A stretch of 64,000 bases of DNA from Streptomyces sp. NRRL S-350 (GCF_000719705.1 NZ_JOHO01000053.1:1-64000); one strand, 5' to 3'; positions 18,257-26,712 are shown, counted from the first letter of the stretch. Notes: generated by a model from the letters alone, not told the origin. Numbers and translations: made by a program.

Positions 18257-18276
18257 AGGTAAGTCTTGACTTACCT
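18257..18276. promoter_or_regulatory. Perfect 20-bp palindrome upstream of helD
   Basis: AGGTAAGTC-TT-GACTTACCT is an exact 9-bp inverted repeat with a 2-bp centre. It lies immediately upstream of the helD ribosome binding site, where a repressor could cover the transcription start. It does not resemble the rifamycin-associated element known upstream of some helR genes. Confidence 0.6.
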
Positions 18277-19184
18277 GGTGAAGCCGTGTCCTTGTGACGG
18301 AATCCATGACGGCCGACCGTATGGCGTGGCGCATCATGAATTACGCTGCTCCGCATATCGACAATTGCGCCGCTCTTCGTGCCCTCGCTGATTTACGGGA
18401 GGCTCCGCGCCCGGGGATGGCGGCGGAATTGTGCCGCGCTCGGGAAAAGGGAGGATCCGCCGAGGCGACCGGCGTTGCTCGACCGGGATCAGCTCGACCG
18501 GGATCCGCCCGACCTTTATGGTGTCGCCGCTGCGGCCGCCGGCATGTCGGCGAGCCACCCGCCAGCCGGAGTCCCGCCTTCCCGCCTTCCCGCCTTCCCG
18601 CCGTGCGGCCGCGCACCGGTCGGTAGGGGGAGTCGGTGGGACAGGCACGTCCGGCAACAGCGAGAGCGCCACCGCGCCGCTCTCGCCGTCGCCCGCACCA
18701 CCCGCGCCACCCGGGTCGGGGCCGTCCCGCTGCGTGCCGCCCGGCGGCCGGAGTCCACCCGTGGTGCCGTGCGAGGCCGCCGACCGTACGTTCCGAAGGT
18801 CTTCCGGCTGCATTGCGACTGGGCGGCAGCACGCGACACGTCATCGCGTGAACGCGCCAGCCCCACCCCCCTCTCCCAGCCACATGCCCCGGAGTACCAG
18901 TCGGGCGCGTTCGGCGGTCCCACCGCACCCCAGGTCGGAGCGGCCGGCAGGTCGTCTTCGGCCGACGCCCCGGCCGCCCGGCCCGGAACCTCTCGGGCCA
19001 CACCAGAACAACGTGCCCCACGCCTTGCGGAAATTCCGGATGAAAATGACCGAGAACGCGCTGGGTCAAGGAGTGTTCAATTGACCCTCGAAAAAACTGT
19101 ACGGATACTGATCGAGCACGATGCAGCGGAAAACCGTTGCGCAGTGGAATCCGATTCATAATTTCATTCGACTGGGGAGGATCT
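18277..19184. other. Gene-poor stretch between helD and the crystallin-like gene
   Basis: More than 900 bp without a convincing gene. Overlapping frames on both strands are low-complexity. The DNA has short tandem repeats, for example two copies of CTCGACCGGGATC near 18480-18510 and three of CCCGCCTT near 18578-18600. GC content falls toward 19070-19170, where the promoter of the next gene should lie. Confidence 0.45.
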
Positions 19185-19541
19185 ATGTTCTCGAACGCGA
19201 AGAGGGCCGTGGGCTCGGTGGCCGCGGCCTTCGCCGTGGCGGCCACGCTCACCGTGGCCGTACCGTCCGGCAGTGCCTTCGCCATCGACCACGTCCAGTG
19301 CGACGGGAGCCGCAATGACTTCCTGAAGATCTGGTCGCACCTCGACGGCCGTGACAGCGTCGACTGCTATGCGAACGGGGGAACGATCGGCTTCGGCGGC
19401 TGGTGGATCGACCGGATCTCCACGGGGAACAACGACCTGGTCTACTCCGACGCCAACGGCGACTCGGTGAGGGTCAACCGCTGGACCGACATCTCGTTCC
19501 CGAACCGCCCGCCGAAGGTGAACTCCATCCGGATCCTCTGA
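19185..19541 (+). CDS. Secreted beta/gamma-crystallin-like protein (Streptomyces killer toxin-like)
   Basis: About 118 residues. A signal peptide (MFSNAKRAVGSVAAAFAVAA, hydrophobic to about residue 33, ending SGSAFA) precedes a compact domain: FLKIWSHL, SVDCYANGG, WWIDRISTGNNDL, FPNRPPKVNSIRIL. This is the pattern of the Streptomyces killer-toxin-like crystallin family, small secreted proteins with reported cytocidal activity in one member. Two Cys (about 40 and 57) may form a disulphide. ATG 19185 follows GGGGAGG perfectly. Monocistronic, with a hairpin at 19661-19693 downstream. Confidence 0.8.
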   Translation: MFSNAKRAVGSVAAAFAVAATLTVAVPSGSAFAIDHVQCDGSRNDFLKIWSHLDGRDSVDCYANGGTIGFGGWWIDRISTGNNDLVYSDANGDSVRVNRWTDISFPNRPPKVNSIRIL

Positions 19542-19660
19542 CGAACCGGCGGAGCGGTCCCCGAACGGATTTCGCCCGGCGTCACCACCGCAAGTCCCCG
19601 CACCACTCGGGTCGCCGTCGGATTTCCGTGACGTGAATTCGCTCCACCTCCGGCTCATCG

Positions 19661-19693
19661 GTGCCGGCCACGCCAGAAGGGCGTGGCCGGCAC
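19661..19693 (+). terminator. Strong intrinsic hairpin
   Basis: GTGCCGGCCACGC pairs exactly with GCGTGGCCGGCAC around a 7-base loop, a 13-bp GC-rich stem. It lies between the crystallin-like gene and the antitoxin gene. There is no U tract, as is common in streptomycetes. Confidence 0.65.
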
Positions 19694-19732
19694 CGGTCTG
19701 TACGGAAGAGTAAAGGAGTGTCAGTTCGGTGC

Positions 19733-20014
19733 ATGAGTGACATCGTGCCCATCACGGAGGCCCGGGCCCGTCTCGGGAAGCTGGTCCGGCCTGCTTCCCA
19801 CGCCCGTGAGCGCATCACCATCACCGGCCACGGTCAGCCCGCCGCGGTCCTCATCAATCCCCAGGAGCCGGCCGACCTCGAGGACGTCCCTGCCCTGGCC
19901 GTGGCCCTGGCCCTGGCCCTGGCCCGGTACCGGGCCCGACAGGTGGCCGACGCGGCCGCGGCCGTGCCGCACGAGCAGGTCCGTGCCCAGCTCGGTCTCG
20001 GGTCCACCGCTTGA
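19733..20014 (+). CDS. Phd/YefM-family antitoxin
   Basis: About 93 residues with the Phd/YefM N-terminal DNA-binding fold: MSDIVPITEARARLGKLVRPA, ERITITGHGQPAAVLINPQE. The C-terminal toxin-binding region is Ala/Leu/Arg-rich; the AL-repeats at 19894-19926 come from a small tandem repeat. ATG 19733 matches family starts, although AAGGAG at 19713-19718 is rather far. The stop overlaps the toxin start (TTGA). Since the toxin is broken, this is probably a solitary antitoxin that may still bind DNA. Confidence 0.8.
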   Translation: MSDIVPITEARARLGKLVRPASHARERITITGHGQPAAVLINPQEPADLEDVPALAVALALALARYRARQVADAAAAVPHEQVRAQLGLGSTA

Positions 20015-20100
20015 GCTTCACGATCATCTGGGACGAGCCGGCCATCAATGCCGCCGCCTGGTTCCTCAAGACCGACCCCGAGGGCCTGCGGCAGGACGTG
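20011..20100 (+). pseudogene. RelE-type toxin, truncated remnant
   Basis: Starting at TTG 20011 inside the antitoxin stop, the frame reads MSFTIIWDEPAINAAAWFLK and TDPEGLRQ, the N-terminal helix pair of RelE/ParE-type toxins. After about residue 30 the resemblance ends and the frame runs on to 20217 through the 3' end of the opposite-strand gene. The catalytic C-terminal strands are missing. A deletion that joined the toxin to the neighbouring gene is the simplest explanation. Confidence 0.65.
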
Positions 20101-20105
20101 AGCAC

Positions 20106-20501
20106 TCACGCCGAGTCGGCTGAGCCTCGCTTGTCCTCAACGTGGACGACGTGGAGTTCTGTGCCATCCCGATGGCGCTTGGAGCGCCCGAACAGCCCCA
20201 CAGCGATCTCCGACTGATCCTGAGGCTCATCCGGGCCGACATAGGTGAGGACGTCGTTGTGGTGCCCCGTGACGATCCATCCCTCGGCGTCCTTGAGGTC
20301 GATCACCCCGAAATCTCCTGCCAAAGATCCGGCATGCACCGGACCGAACTCCTCCAGCAGGGCGGCGGCCTGTTCAGCCGGCTCTCCTTCCGGAGTGGTC
20401 AGCACGACACAAGTGCCGTGCTCGAACAGCACCCACGACTTGCGAGGGTCGGCAAGAAGCCGCTGCCAGACGTCTATCAGCATCTCGGTGTTCACGGCGA
20501 T
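20106..20501 (-). CDS. Hypothetical protein
   Basis: About 131 residues (MIAVNTEMLIDVWQRLLADP ... HVVHVEDKRGSADSA). It has alternating strands and helices (WVLFEHGTCVVLTTPEGEP, GWIVTGHHNDVLTYVGPDEP) and no membrane segment or signal peptide. The family occurs widely in streptomycetes as a protein of unknown function. Two earlier in-frame starts exist (to 20525). Its 3' end lies directly against the toxin remnant. Confidence 0.7.
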   Translation of the reverse strand: MAVNTEMLIDVWQRLLADPRKSWVLFEHGTCVVLTTPEGEPAEQAAALLEEFGPVHAGSLAGDFGVIDLKDAEGWIVTGHHNDVLTYVGPDEPQDQSEIAVGLFGRSKRHRDGTELHVVHVEDKRGSADSA

Positions 20502-20622
20502 CATCCTGCCGCAGAGCACCGACACGGGGTGACGATCGACTGGCGGCCACGGTGAACATGCGACTCCAGGTCATGCGGCCATGCCAGTCGCATCCCCCGG
20601 TTCCGGGGACCGGCCGGGGCTG

Positions 20623-20904
20623 TCAGTACGAGGCGCTGGTGGCGCACCGGCGGGTGTTCCCGTTGCACACGACGACGTACGAGGTGATTCCGGCGTCCGG
20701 GAGCTCCGCGGTCCAGACCGTGGCACCGGTGGTCGACGCGTCCGAGTGCCCGCCGTTCGACTGCGAGAGGTACACGCTGCAGGAGTCACCGGTGGTGGAG
20801 GTCGCGTAGCCCTGCACGTGGTTGTGCCCGCTGTAGAACGAGACCACCATGCCCCCGGCACAACCGGGGACGTTGGCCGGGTAGGTGGTGCCGGCCGATG
20901 CCAT
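20623..20904 (-). CDS. Small hypothetical protein, possibly a fragment of an exported protein
   Basis: About 93 residues (MASAGTTYPANVPGCAGGMV, then FYSGHNHVQGYATSTTGDSC). Ser/Thr/Gly-rich composition and four Cys suggest an exported disulphide protein, but no signal peptide is present from this start or from the open frame up to 21000. It could be the 3' part of a gene whose export signal was lost. Confidence 0.45.
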   Translation of the reverse strand: MASAGTTYPANVPGCAGGMVVSFYSGHNHVQGYATSTTGDSCSVYLSQSNGGHSDASTTGATVWTAELPDAGITSYVVVCNGNTRRCATSASY

Positions 20905-21049
20905 TCCGACGCTGAGGCTCAGGCGGGCGAGGCCCGTTTCCCGACTCGAGGGAACCGGATGACGGGCCTGCCCCTCGAGTGGTTCGATCAGATCGAACAC
21001 TCATGACACCGGCCGCTCGGGCGGCCGGCAGCCGACCTCGGGGGGTGCC

Positions 21050-22045
21050 GTGCTCCACCTCGACATGGACCGCGCCGTACTCGCGAACACCCGGTTCGCG
21101 ATCTCGCCGCTCAGCACCGCGATCGGCGCGCTCCGCCTCCTGCGTGACGACGGGCGGCCGGGCGGCGGCGGTTGGCGGGGCAGGGTCCGGGAGACCGTCC
21201 GTGACCGGAAACTCGTGCTGCTGGGCTCGCTGTTCGGCGGTTCGTGGGACTACGTGCCGGACTTCCTGACACCGCAGCCGCAGGCCCCGGAGAACGGACT
21301 GCAGGAGGAACTGCACGCGGTCGCCACCACGGACTGCGCCCGTCTGCGCTGGGAGCTGCAGGTCATGGCGCAGGGGGTCGGCGAGGAGCGATTGGCGGGC
21401 CGGGTGGTTCCCGTGGTCCTGCGCGACGCACTGGAGCGGGGCGAGCGGGACTTCGCCGAACGGATGGCGGCGGAGCTGCACCGGCTGTGGGATACGGCCC
21501 TCGCCCCGCAGTGGACGGCCCTGCGCACCCGCATGGAGGAGGACATCACCCACCGCGCGCAGACCAGCGCCCGCCACGGACTGTCCGGCATGCTGGCCAC
21601 CCTGCACCCCAGGATGCTCTGGAACGACGACCGACTGACGCTGGTCAGCCGCCTCCGCGGCCGGATCTCCGGCAACACCGGCCTGATCCTTACTCCCTCG
21701 GCGTTCACCACGGACCTGCGCATGGTCATCGACTCGGTACCGGGGCCCGCCGACCGGCAGCCCATGTTCGCCTACCCCTGCCGACCCGGACCGCAGACCC
21801 GCCCCAGGCCGACGGTCCACGCCCTGCTCGGGGCAACCCGGGCACGCCTCCTGTCCGACCTGCACACCCCCCGCACCACCGCCGAACTGAGCGAGCGCCA
21901 CTTCCTCGCCACCAGCACGGTCTCCTACCACCTCGGCATCCTGCACCGGACCGGACTGGTCACCCGCACCCGCGCCGGACAACACGTCCGGTACCAGCAG
22001 ACACGGCGCGCCACCGACCTCCTGGCCGCCCCCCGCCTCCCCTGA
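21050..22045 (+). CDS. ArsR-family regulator with long N-terminal domain
   Basis: About 331 residues. The C-terminal 80 residues form an ArsR winged helix (HALLGATRARLLSDLHTPRT, TAELSERHFLATSTVSYHLG, ILHRTGLVTRTRAGQHVRYQ). The N-terminal 240 residues are the helical domain seen in streptomycete members (FAISPLSTAIGALRLL, then VPDFLTPQP). No metal-binding Cys cluster is visible, so metal sensing is unlikely. The GTG start at 21050 follows a GGGGGG run. Target unknown; no divergent or coupled partner is evident. Confidence 0.82.
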   Translation: MLHLDMDRAVLANTRFAISPLSTAIGALRLLRDDGRPGGGGWRGRVRETVRDRKLVLLGSLFGGSWDYVPDFLTPQPQAPENGLQEELHAVATTDCARLRWELQVMAQGVGEERLAGRVVPVVLRDALERGERDFAERMAAELHRLWDTALAPQWTALRTRMEEDITHRAQTSARHGLSGMLATLHPRMLWNDDRLTLVSRLRGRISGNTGLILTPSAFTTDLRMVIDSVPGPADRQPMFAYPCRPGPQTRPRPTVHALLGATRARLLSDLHTPRTTAELSERHFLATSTVSYHLGILHRTGLVTRTRAGQHVRYQQTRRATDLLAAPRLP

Positions 22046-22241
22046 CACCCACACCCGACAATGGCTCCCCGCCCCGCCCCGCCCCGGCCCTGACCGGTTC
22101 ACGGCGGATCGGGGCCGCCGACCCCGGAACGTCGCCGCCCGGGACCGTGCGCAGACCACGGGCTCTGTCCACATGCTCGCGGGCCCGGTGGATCAGCCCG
22201 CCCCGGAGTTCATCCCCGGGCCAGGCACGCCGGTCGCCGCC

Positions 22242-22562
22242 TCACGCCAGGCGGGGGCCTTCACCGAGCAGTTCCGCAACCCGCCGGGCAGCCTCGTCCG
22301 GCGGCAGCTCGGCTGCCCAGGGGAGTGGTTCGGTGCCGTCACGGACGGGGTTCCCATCGTGATCCAAGGGGATGATCCGCCAGTCGTGGCCGTGCCGCCA
22401 GAACCCGATCACCCCGTGAGGCCACGCGGGAAGGCTGGCGGTCCACCAGAACGCCGTCCCGTGCGCTTCCTCATGGCGCTCGTCGGGGCCGTGACCGAGC
22501 GCGGCACAAGCCGCGGCGAAAGCGGCATCGGCGGTGCGTCGATCCTGCCAGAACGAAACCAC
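22242..22562 (-). CDS. Hypothetical protein
   Basis: About 106 residues, Trp/His-rich (MVSFWQDRRTADAAFAAACA, AFWWTASLPAWPHGVIGFWR, PWAAELPPDEAARRVAELLG). No membrane segment. Family unknown to me. The GTG start has a GGCGGGTGG context. The gene is convergent with the ArsR gene. Confidence 0.65.
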   Translation of the reverse strand: MVSFWQDRRTADAAFAAACAALGHGPDERHEEAHGTAFWWTASLPAWPHGVIGFWRHGHDWRIIPLDHDGNPVRDGTEPLPWAAELPPDEAARRVAELLGEGPRLA

Positions 22563-23027
22563 CCGCCGAGCTTATCGACTGCTGCAGTGAGTCCGTGATG
22601 GCAGCGCGCGTCCGAACTGCTGGGCCGTCACGAGGATGTGGGACACCGTCCCACCCGCCGTCACCGAAGCAGCGGCACCTGCACCGAGCCCGTCATGCGC
22701 GGAACGGACCGCAACAATGGAAGGAGTCGCAGCCCCACGCCCTTCGATCCGGATGTTCCAGCAAACCGCCTTTCGCGCATGTTCCCCCCTCCGCCACATG
22801 GGCGCCGCCATACCTGCAGAGAAACGATCAGGACCACTTCGCGGCGGCGTGAACCTCTCGGCGCGGGATCGGATCCGATCATTGTGCTCGATGACAGGCG
22901 GGTCGCGTGAAGCCCGTATCTGATCATCTGGGACACTGTCCCGGTCCGCCGTCGTCGGCTTTGAACGGCGGGCATCCGCAGTACCGGGCAACACCGCCCG
23001 GGAAGCCCACGGAGAGAACGGAACATC
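22563..23027. promoter_or_regulatory. parAB upstream region with three palindromes (candidate operators or parS)
   Basis: No gene is supported. Two near-identical inverted repeats, GGGACACCGTCCC (22640-22652) and GGGACACTGTCCC (22930-22942), are each followed within a few bases by CCGCCGTC. Between them lies the perfect palindrome GATCGGATCCGATC (22867-22880). Repeated palindromes upstream of parA are where partition operators or centromere sites usually lie. Confidence 0.55.
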
Positions 23028-23687
23028 ATGAAGCCATCTGTGCTTGTCGTGTCCACCGACCCTCAGGGGTCCGCCGTCGTCTGGGCGGAACGGGTGGGGG
23101 ACAACCTGCCCTTCGACTTCATGGCGGCGCACGAGCAGGCCGATCAGCTGATCCACCTGAAGAAGACCGGCGCGAAGATCCACGTCATCGCCAACCAGAA
23201 GGGCGGCGTGGGCAAGACCACCACGACGGTCAACCTCGCGGCATGCACGTTCGACGTCCTCGGCGAGAAGGACGAGTACGAACACATCTTCATCGACACG
23301 CCCGGCACCCTGGCGGACGAGGAGATCCTGCGCAGCGCACTGGAGATCGCGGACGACGTCCTGGTCCCGATGATCACCGAGCCGCTGTGCTTCGACCCGA
23401 CGGCGCGGACGATCCAGAAGGTCATCGAGCCGATGGACATCCCCTTCCGGATCGTCGTCAACAACTGGGATCCGCGCGACGGTCGCGCCGACCTCGAGGA
23501 CACCGAGGCGTACATCGCCGCAAGGGGCTGGCCGCGCGCCAAGACCGTCCTGCGTCGGTACAAGATCCACTCGCGGGCGGTGGCCGAGGGCACCGTCGTC
23601 ACCCAGTACAAGGAGAGCGGCACCGCCTACCGGGCCCGCGAGGACTTCTTCCGTCTGTCCCTCGAGCTCGGCTACGGAGGCCGCTGA
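23028..23687 (+). CDS. parA: ParA-family partition ATPase with permuted P-loop block
   Basis: About 219 residues. Family members of Streptomyces plasmids begin with a P-loop segment (KIHVIANQKGGVGKTTTTVN) and then continue with VLVVSTDPQGSAVWWA. Here the order is reversed: residues 3-49 hold VLVVSTDPQGSAVVWAERVG and residues 50-83 hold the P-loop segment, after which the normal order resumes (EYEHIFIDTPGTLADEE to SLELGYGG). The Walker A motif is at about 58-65. This is one open frame from ATG 23028. Whether the protein still folds and hydrolyses ATP is unknown. The stop overlaps the parB start (TGATG). Confidence 0.85.
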   Translation: MKPSVLVVSTDPQGSAVVWAERVGDNLPFDFMAAHEQADQLIHLKKTGAKIHVIANQKGGVGKTTTTVNLAACTFDVLGEKDEYEHIFIDTPGTLADEEILRSALEIADDVLVPMITEPLCFDPTARTIQKVIEPMDIPFRIVVNNWDPRDGRADLEDTEAYIAARGWPRAKTVLRRYKIHSRAVAEGTVVTQYKESGTAYRAREDFFRLSLELGYGGR

Positions 23688-24922
23688 TGGCGGGCCGTCG
23701 CGTCTCCTTCGCCTCGATGGCCGCCGACCCGGTCGTCGACGCCCCGGGTGTCGACGTCCCGGGTGTCGGCAGCCGCGCCGGCGACACACCGGCGCGGTGG
23801 GTCCCCACCGCCAACTGCCTGCCGAACCCGCGCAACCCCCGCGACGAGCTGGGCGACCTCTCCGACCTGGCGAGCATCAAGGACCGCCAGCTGCAGAGCT
23901 GCCTCGCCGTCACCCCGGAGGCCTACCTGCGGCTGTGGCCTGAGGACCGGCAGACGCTCGGCGCGGGTCCGCAGGACGTGGTCATCGTCAACGGCAACCG
24001 CCGCCGCGCCGCGGCGCAGCTGTACGGGCGGGAGCAACTGCTCGTCGTCGTCGACGACACGGTGGCGGAGTCCAAGGCGACCCTGCTGCGGGCGGCGCTC
24101 GACGAGAACATGGCGCGCAAGGACTTCGACCCGATCGAGGAGGCCAACGCGGTCCTGCTCATCGTGGCGCAGTACCCGACCGCCAAGGAGGCCGCCGAGG
24201 CGGAGGGCTGGTCCCAGAGCTGGATCTCGCACCGCAAGAACCTGCTCAAGCTCCACCCGGAGCTGCAGCGGCAGGTGAGGGCCAAGGCGCGCGGCGAGGA
24301 AGGTGTCTCCATCAACGTCGCGCGGCGCCTGGGATCGGTGCGGGGCATCGAGGAGATGTCCCTCGCCGAGCAGACGGCGGAACTGGAGCTGCTGCTCCAG
24401 GCCGACGCCGACGCGGTCGCGGCCAAGCGGGCGGCGAGGCTGGAGGCGAAGGCCGCGGCCAAGGAGGCCCCTGCCGCCGCTGCCCCTGCCGTCGCTGGCC
24501 CCGCCGCACCGGCTCCGCAGCCACCGGTCGCCCTCGCGCCGGTTACGCCGGCGCCGGCTGCCCAGCCGGCCACCCAGCCGGCCACCCAGCCGGCCACCCA
24601 GCCGGCCGCGGAAGTCACGCCGTTGGTGGCGGAGCCCGTGGTTCCCCCAGCGGCCCGGCCGGAACCTGCCCCACAGGCTCCGCTCGCGAACGCTGAGCCC
24701 ACGTCGAGCCCCGACCGGTTTTCCGCGGAAAATTCCGAGCCGCTCCCGATGCCGGAGCAACGCGAGAAGCCCGCAGCCGCCACCCCGCAGGTGGAACTCG
24801 GCACCGTCGACTGGCACAACGTCGAGGAACTGGCAGACGCCATCTGCCGCACCCTCTCAGCCGACGAGGCCTACCGCCTCGCCGACGCCCTGGCGAACCG
24901 TCTGCTGACGACCAACGCCTGA
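23687..24922 (+). CDS. parB: ParB-like partition protein
   Basis: About 411 residues. The ParB core is visible: WVPTANCLPNPRNPRDELGD, VIVNGNRRRAAAQLYG (the GxRRxxA CTPase-like motif, here GNRRRAAA), ALDENMARKDFDPIEEANAV, and a helix-turn-helix KEAAEAEGWSQSWISHRKNL. A long Ala/Pro linker follows (about 260-345), with tandem ATQP repeats encoded at 24567-24603, then a short C-terminal helical domain (NVEELADAICRTLSADEAYR) likely for dimerisation. It is coupled to parA. The pair marks this region as plasmid-derived or an integrated element. Confidence 0.88.
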   Translation: MAGRRVSFASMAADPVVDAPGVDVPGVGSRAGDTPARWVPTANCLPNPRNPRDELGDLSDLASIKDRQLQSCLAVTPEAYLRLWPEDRQTLGAGPQDVVIVNGNRRRAAAQLYGREQLLVVVDDTVAESKATLLRAALDENMARKDFDPIEEANAVLLIVAQYPTAKEAAEAEGWSQSWISHRKNLLKLHPELQRQVRAKARGEEGVSINVARRLGSVRGIEEMSLAEQTAELELLLQADADAVAAKRAARLEAKAAAKEAPAAAAPAVAGPAAPAPQPPVALAPVTPAPAAQPATQPATQPATQPAAEVTPLVAEPVVPPAARPEPAPQAPLANAEPTSSPDRFSAENSEPLPMPEQREKPAAATPQVELGTVDWHNVEELADAICRTLSADEAYRLADALANRLLTTNA

Positions 24923-24932
24923 CTCGTCGGCC

Positions 24933-24967
24933 GTGTCCCGCCGCACCTCTCGGGTGCGGCGGGACAC
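24933..24967 (+). terminator. Intrinsic terminator of parAB
   Basis: GTGTCCCGCCGCACC pairs exactly with GGTGCGGCGGGACAC around a 5-base loop: a 15-bp GC-rich stem starting ten bases after the parB stop. Confidence 0.8.
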
Positions 24968-25222
24968 CCAGCCCCCTGAGGCACTGGCGGGCCAACGGGC
25001 GAGACGGCTCGCTCTTCTCCTCGCCTCGGTCGGTCTTCTCCTTGCCTCGGTCGGGCAGGCCGCTGGCGCTGTGAGGGCGGGTGGCACCATGTCAGGTGCT
25101 CCTCGACTTCTCAACAGCCCAACCACGCCGCCGACAGCGACGCACTGGCAGACCTCCGATGCCGACATCCGATCAGCCGAGGAACGGCAGAGCCGCCAAT
25201 GCGTCGGAGGTCAGGGAGTCTC

Positions 25223-25311
25223 CTCCTCCCCGTACAGGCGGGGGTCAGCCGGGCGGTGCGCTCTACCAGTGGGCGGACACCGCCTCCTCCCCGCACCCGC
25301 GGGGGCAGCCG
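25223..25311 (+). CRISPR. Orphan mini-array: two I-E repeats, one spacer
   Basis: Two repeats related to arrays 1 and 2 start at 25223 (29 bp) and 25284 (28 bp, one T missing), exactly 61 bp apart, enclosing one 32-bp spacer (25252-25283). The repeats begin CTCCTCCCCG and end CAGCCG. No leader match and no cas gene is near. The second repeat ends five bases before the NUDIX stop codon. Confidence 0.8.
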
Positions 25312-25315
25312 CCGG

Positions 25316-25861
25316 TCACGCTTGTTGAGCCAGCCGGTGCGGACCCAAGTAGTAGCTGAGCGCCGCATGCGACGGGCCATCCGCGACCTCGCCACTGGTC
25401 AGCAGCTCGACCACCTCGGCCTCTGTCAGCCACTCGATCCTGCTCGCCTCGGAAATGTCCTCCGGCTCGCCTACTCGCGTACAGCCGGTGACGTGATACG
25501 AGCGGAAGTGGGCGTCGCTGATCCCCGCCATGGCGTCGTATTCGGTCAGCAGCTCGACCCGGCCGGGGCGCCACCCGGTTTCCTCCTCGACCTCCCGGGC
25601 GATCGCCGCTGCCGGGTCCTCACCGGGCTCGGCCCACCCGGCGGGTACCTCCCAACCCCAGCGGCCGGTGATGAACCGGTGTCGGTAGAGGAGGAGGAAG
25701 CGGTCGCGCTCGTCGGTGACGACGGCGATAGTCGACGCCCGCGGGTAGCGGACGACGTGGTGATCGATCCGGCCGATACCGGGCACGTCCACGTCGTCCA
25801 GCCACACCTCCACCCAGGGGCTGCCATAGACCTGTCGCCGTCCGAACGTCTCCCACTCCAT
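25316..25861 (-). CDS. NUDIX hydrolase
   Basis: About 181 residues with a canonical Nudix box (GWAEPGEDPAAAIAREVEEE then TGW, about residues 74-97) inside the NUDIX fold; STIAVVTDERDRFLLLYRHR precedes it. The layout with an N-terminal VYGSPWVEVWLDDV and the RHRFITGRWGWEVPAG region resembles ADP-ribose pyrophosphatase types, but the substrate cannot be told. It starts at ATG 25861 and its 3' end adjoins the orphan CRISPR repeats. Confidence 0.9.
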   Translation of the reverse strand: MEWETFGRRQVYGSPWVEVWLDDVDVPGIGRIDHHVVRYPRASTIAVVTDERDRFLLLYRHRFITGRWGWEVPAGWAEPGEDPAAAIAREVEEETGWRPGRVELLTEYDAMAGISDAHFRSYHVTGCTRVGEPEDISEASRIEWLTEAEVVELLTSGEVADGPSHAALSYYLGPHRLAQQA

Positions 25862-25871
25862 GCCGGCCTCC

Positions 25872-26504
25872 TCACGCGCGGACTGACTGCGCCCTCGACT
25901 CTCTCACGTGCGTGGCGAGCTCTCGCACGGGCCGCTCAGCTGCCCACGGTGCGAGGAAGTCCAACCCCGCCACCGGCCCCGCTCCAGGAGCGTTTGCACG
26001 GTCGAGGTCGCAGGCGGACTGGTCAAGCAAGGCCAGGGCCCCGGCCCGGTCGCCGCCGGCGGTCAACGCGTGGGCCAGGTTGGCGGCGGCCCAAGCCCGT
26101 CGCCGGGGCGCCGCGCTCTCAGCGTGGACTGTGGCCTGCCGGAGAAGAGCCGTCGCGGTGTCGCGGCGGCCTGCGGTGTACTCGACGATGCTCTGCATGG
26201 TGAGGCGCCATGCGGTCAGGTCGTCAGCCTCTCCCTCGCCGGCCGCGACCGCTCCGAGGGGGAAGTGCGCATCACTGCGGCTGCGGTCGCCGAGGTCGTG
26301 CTGCGCGAGTCCGAGAAAGCCGCGACGATGGCCGGTATCCGTACCCCGCGGCGCCGGCCTTCTCGCTCTGGTGGATGGATAGATCTGGTACCAGGCGAGG
26401 AAATCCGCTCCTGCTGCGGGCTGGTCGATGGCCCAGGTGGTGCCGGTGGCGTCGTGGTGGTGACGATCACGGCTCCGTTGTCGGAGAGCATGACGCGGGG
26501 TCAC
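25872..26504 (-). pseudogene. TPR-repeat regulator-like remnant
   Basis: The C-terminal two thirds (LTAWRLTMQSIVEYTAGRRD, AWAAANLAHALTAGGDRAGA, LALLDQSACDLDRA) has helical tetratricopeptide character like the C-terminal part of streptomycete XRE/TPR regulators. The N-terminal 80 residues are His/Arg-rich and look like frameshifted DNA. No helix-turn-helix is present. It ends ten bases before the NUDIX start. I regard it as a decayed gene. Confidence 0.5.
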
Positions 26505-26712
26505 CGGCGAAGATCATGCTCGAGTCGCCGAGGTAGGAGACGGTGCTGAATCCGGTGGTCGGGCCGCTCTGCCCGAACTAGGCGATGTGCCCGTTGGTGG
26601 GCCGGGCGAACACGTTGACGGTGCCGCCGGCTCCGGAGGACAGCACGGACGCGGTCCGTCCAGTGGGGCCACCGGAGACGCTGATCTTGTCCCAGACTGC
26701 GAACGGCGATCC
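26467..26712 (-). pseudogene. Decayed gene, repeat-rich beta protein fragment
   Basis: On the minus strand one frame reads WDKISVSGGPTGRTASVLSS, GGTVNVFARPTNGHIA, a TAG stop (26578-26580), then FGQSGPTTGFSTVSYLGDSS. The alternating Gly/Ser/Thr pattern suggests a beta-propeller or lectin-like repeat of an exported protein. The in-frame stop and missing ends mark it as a remnant. Confidence 0.45.

Noticed and set aside
18257..18276. Rifamycin-associated element upstream of helD
   Set aside because: The palindrome sequence does not resemble the known element.
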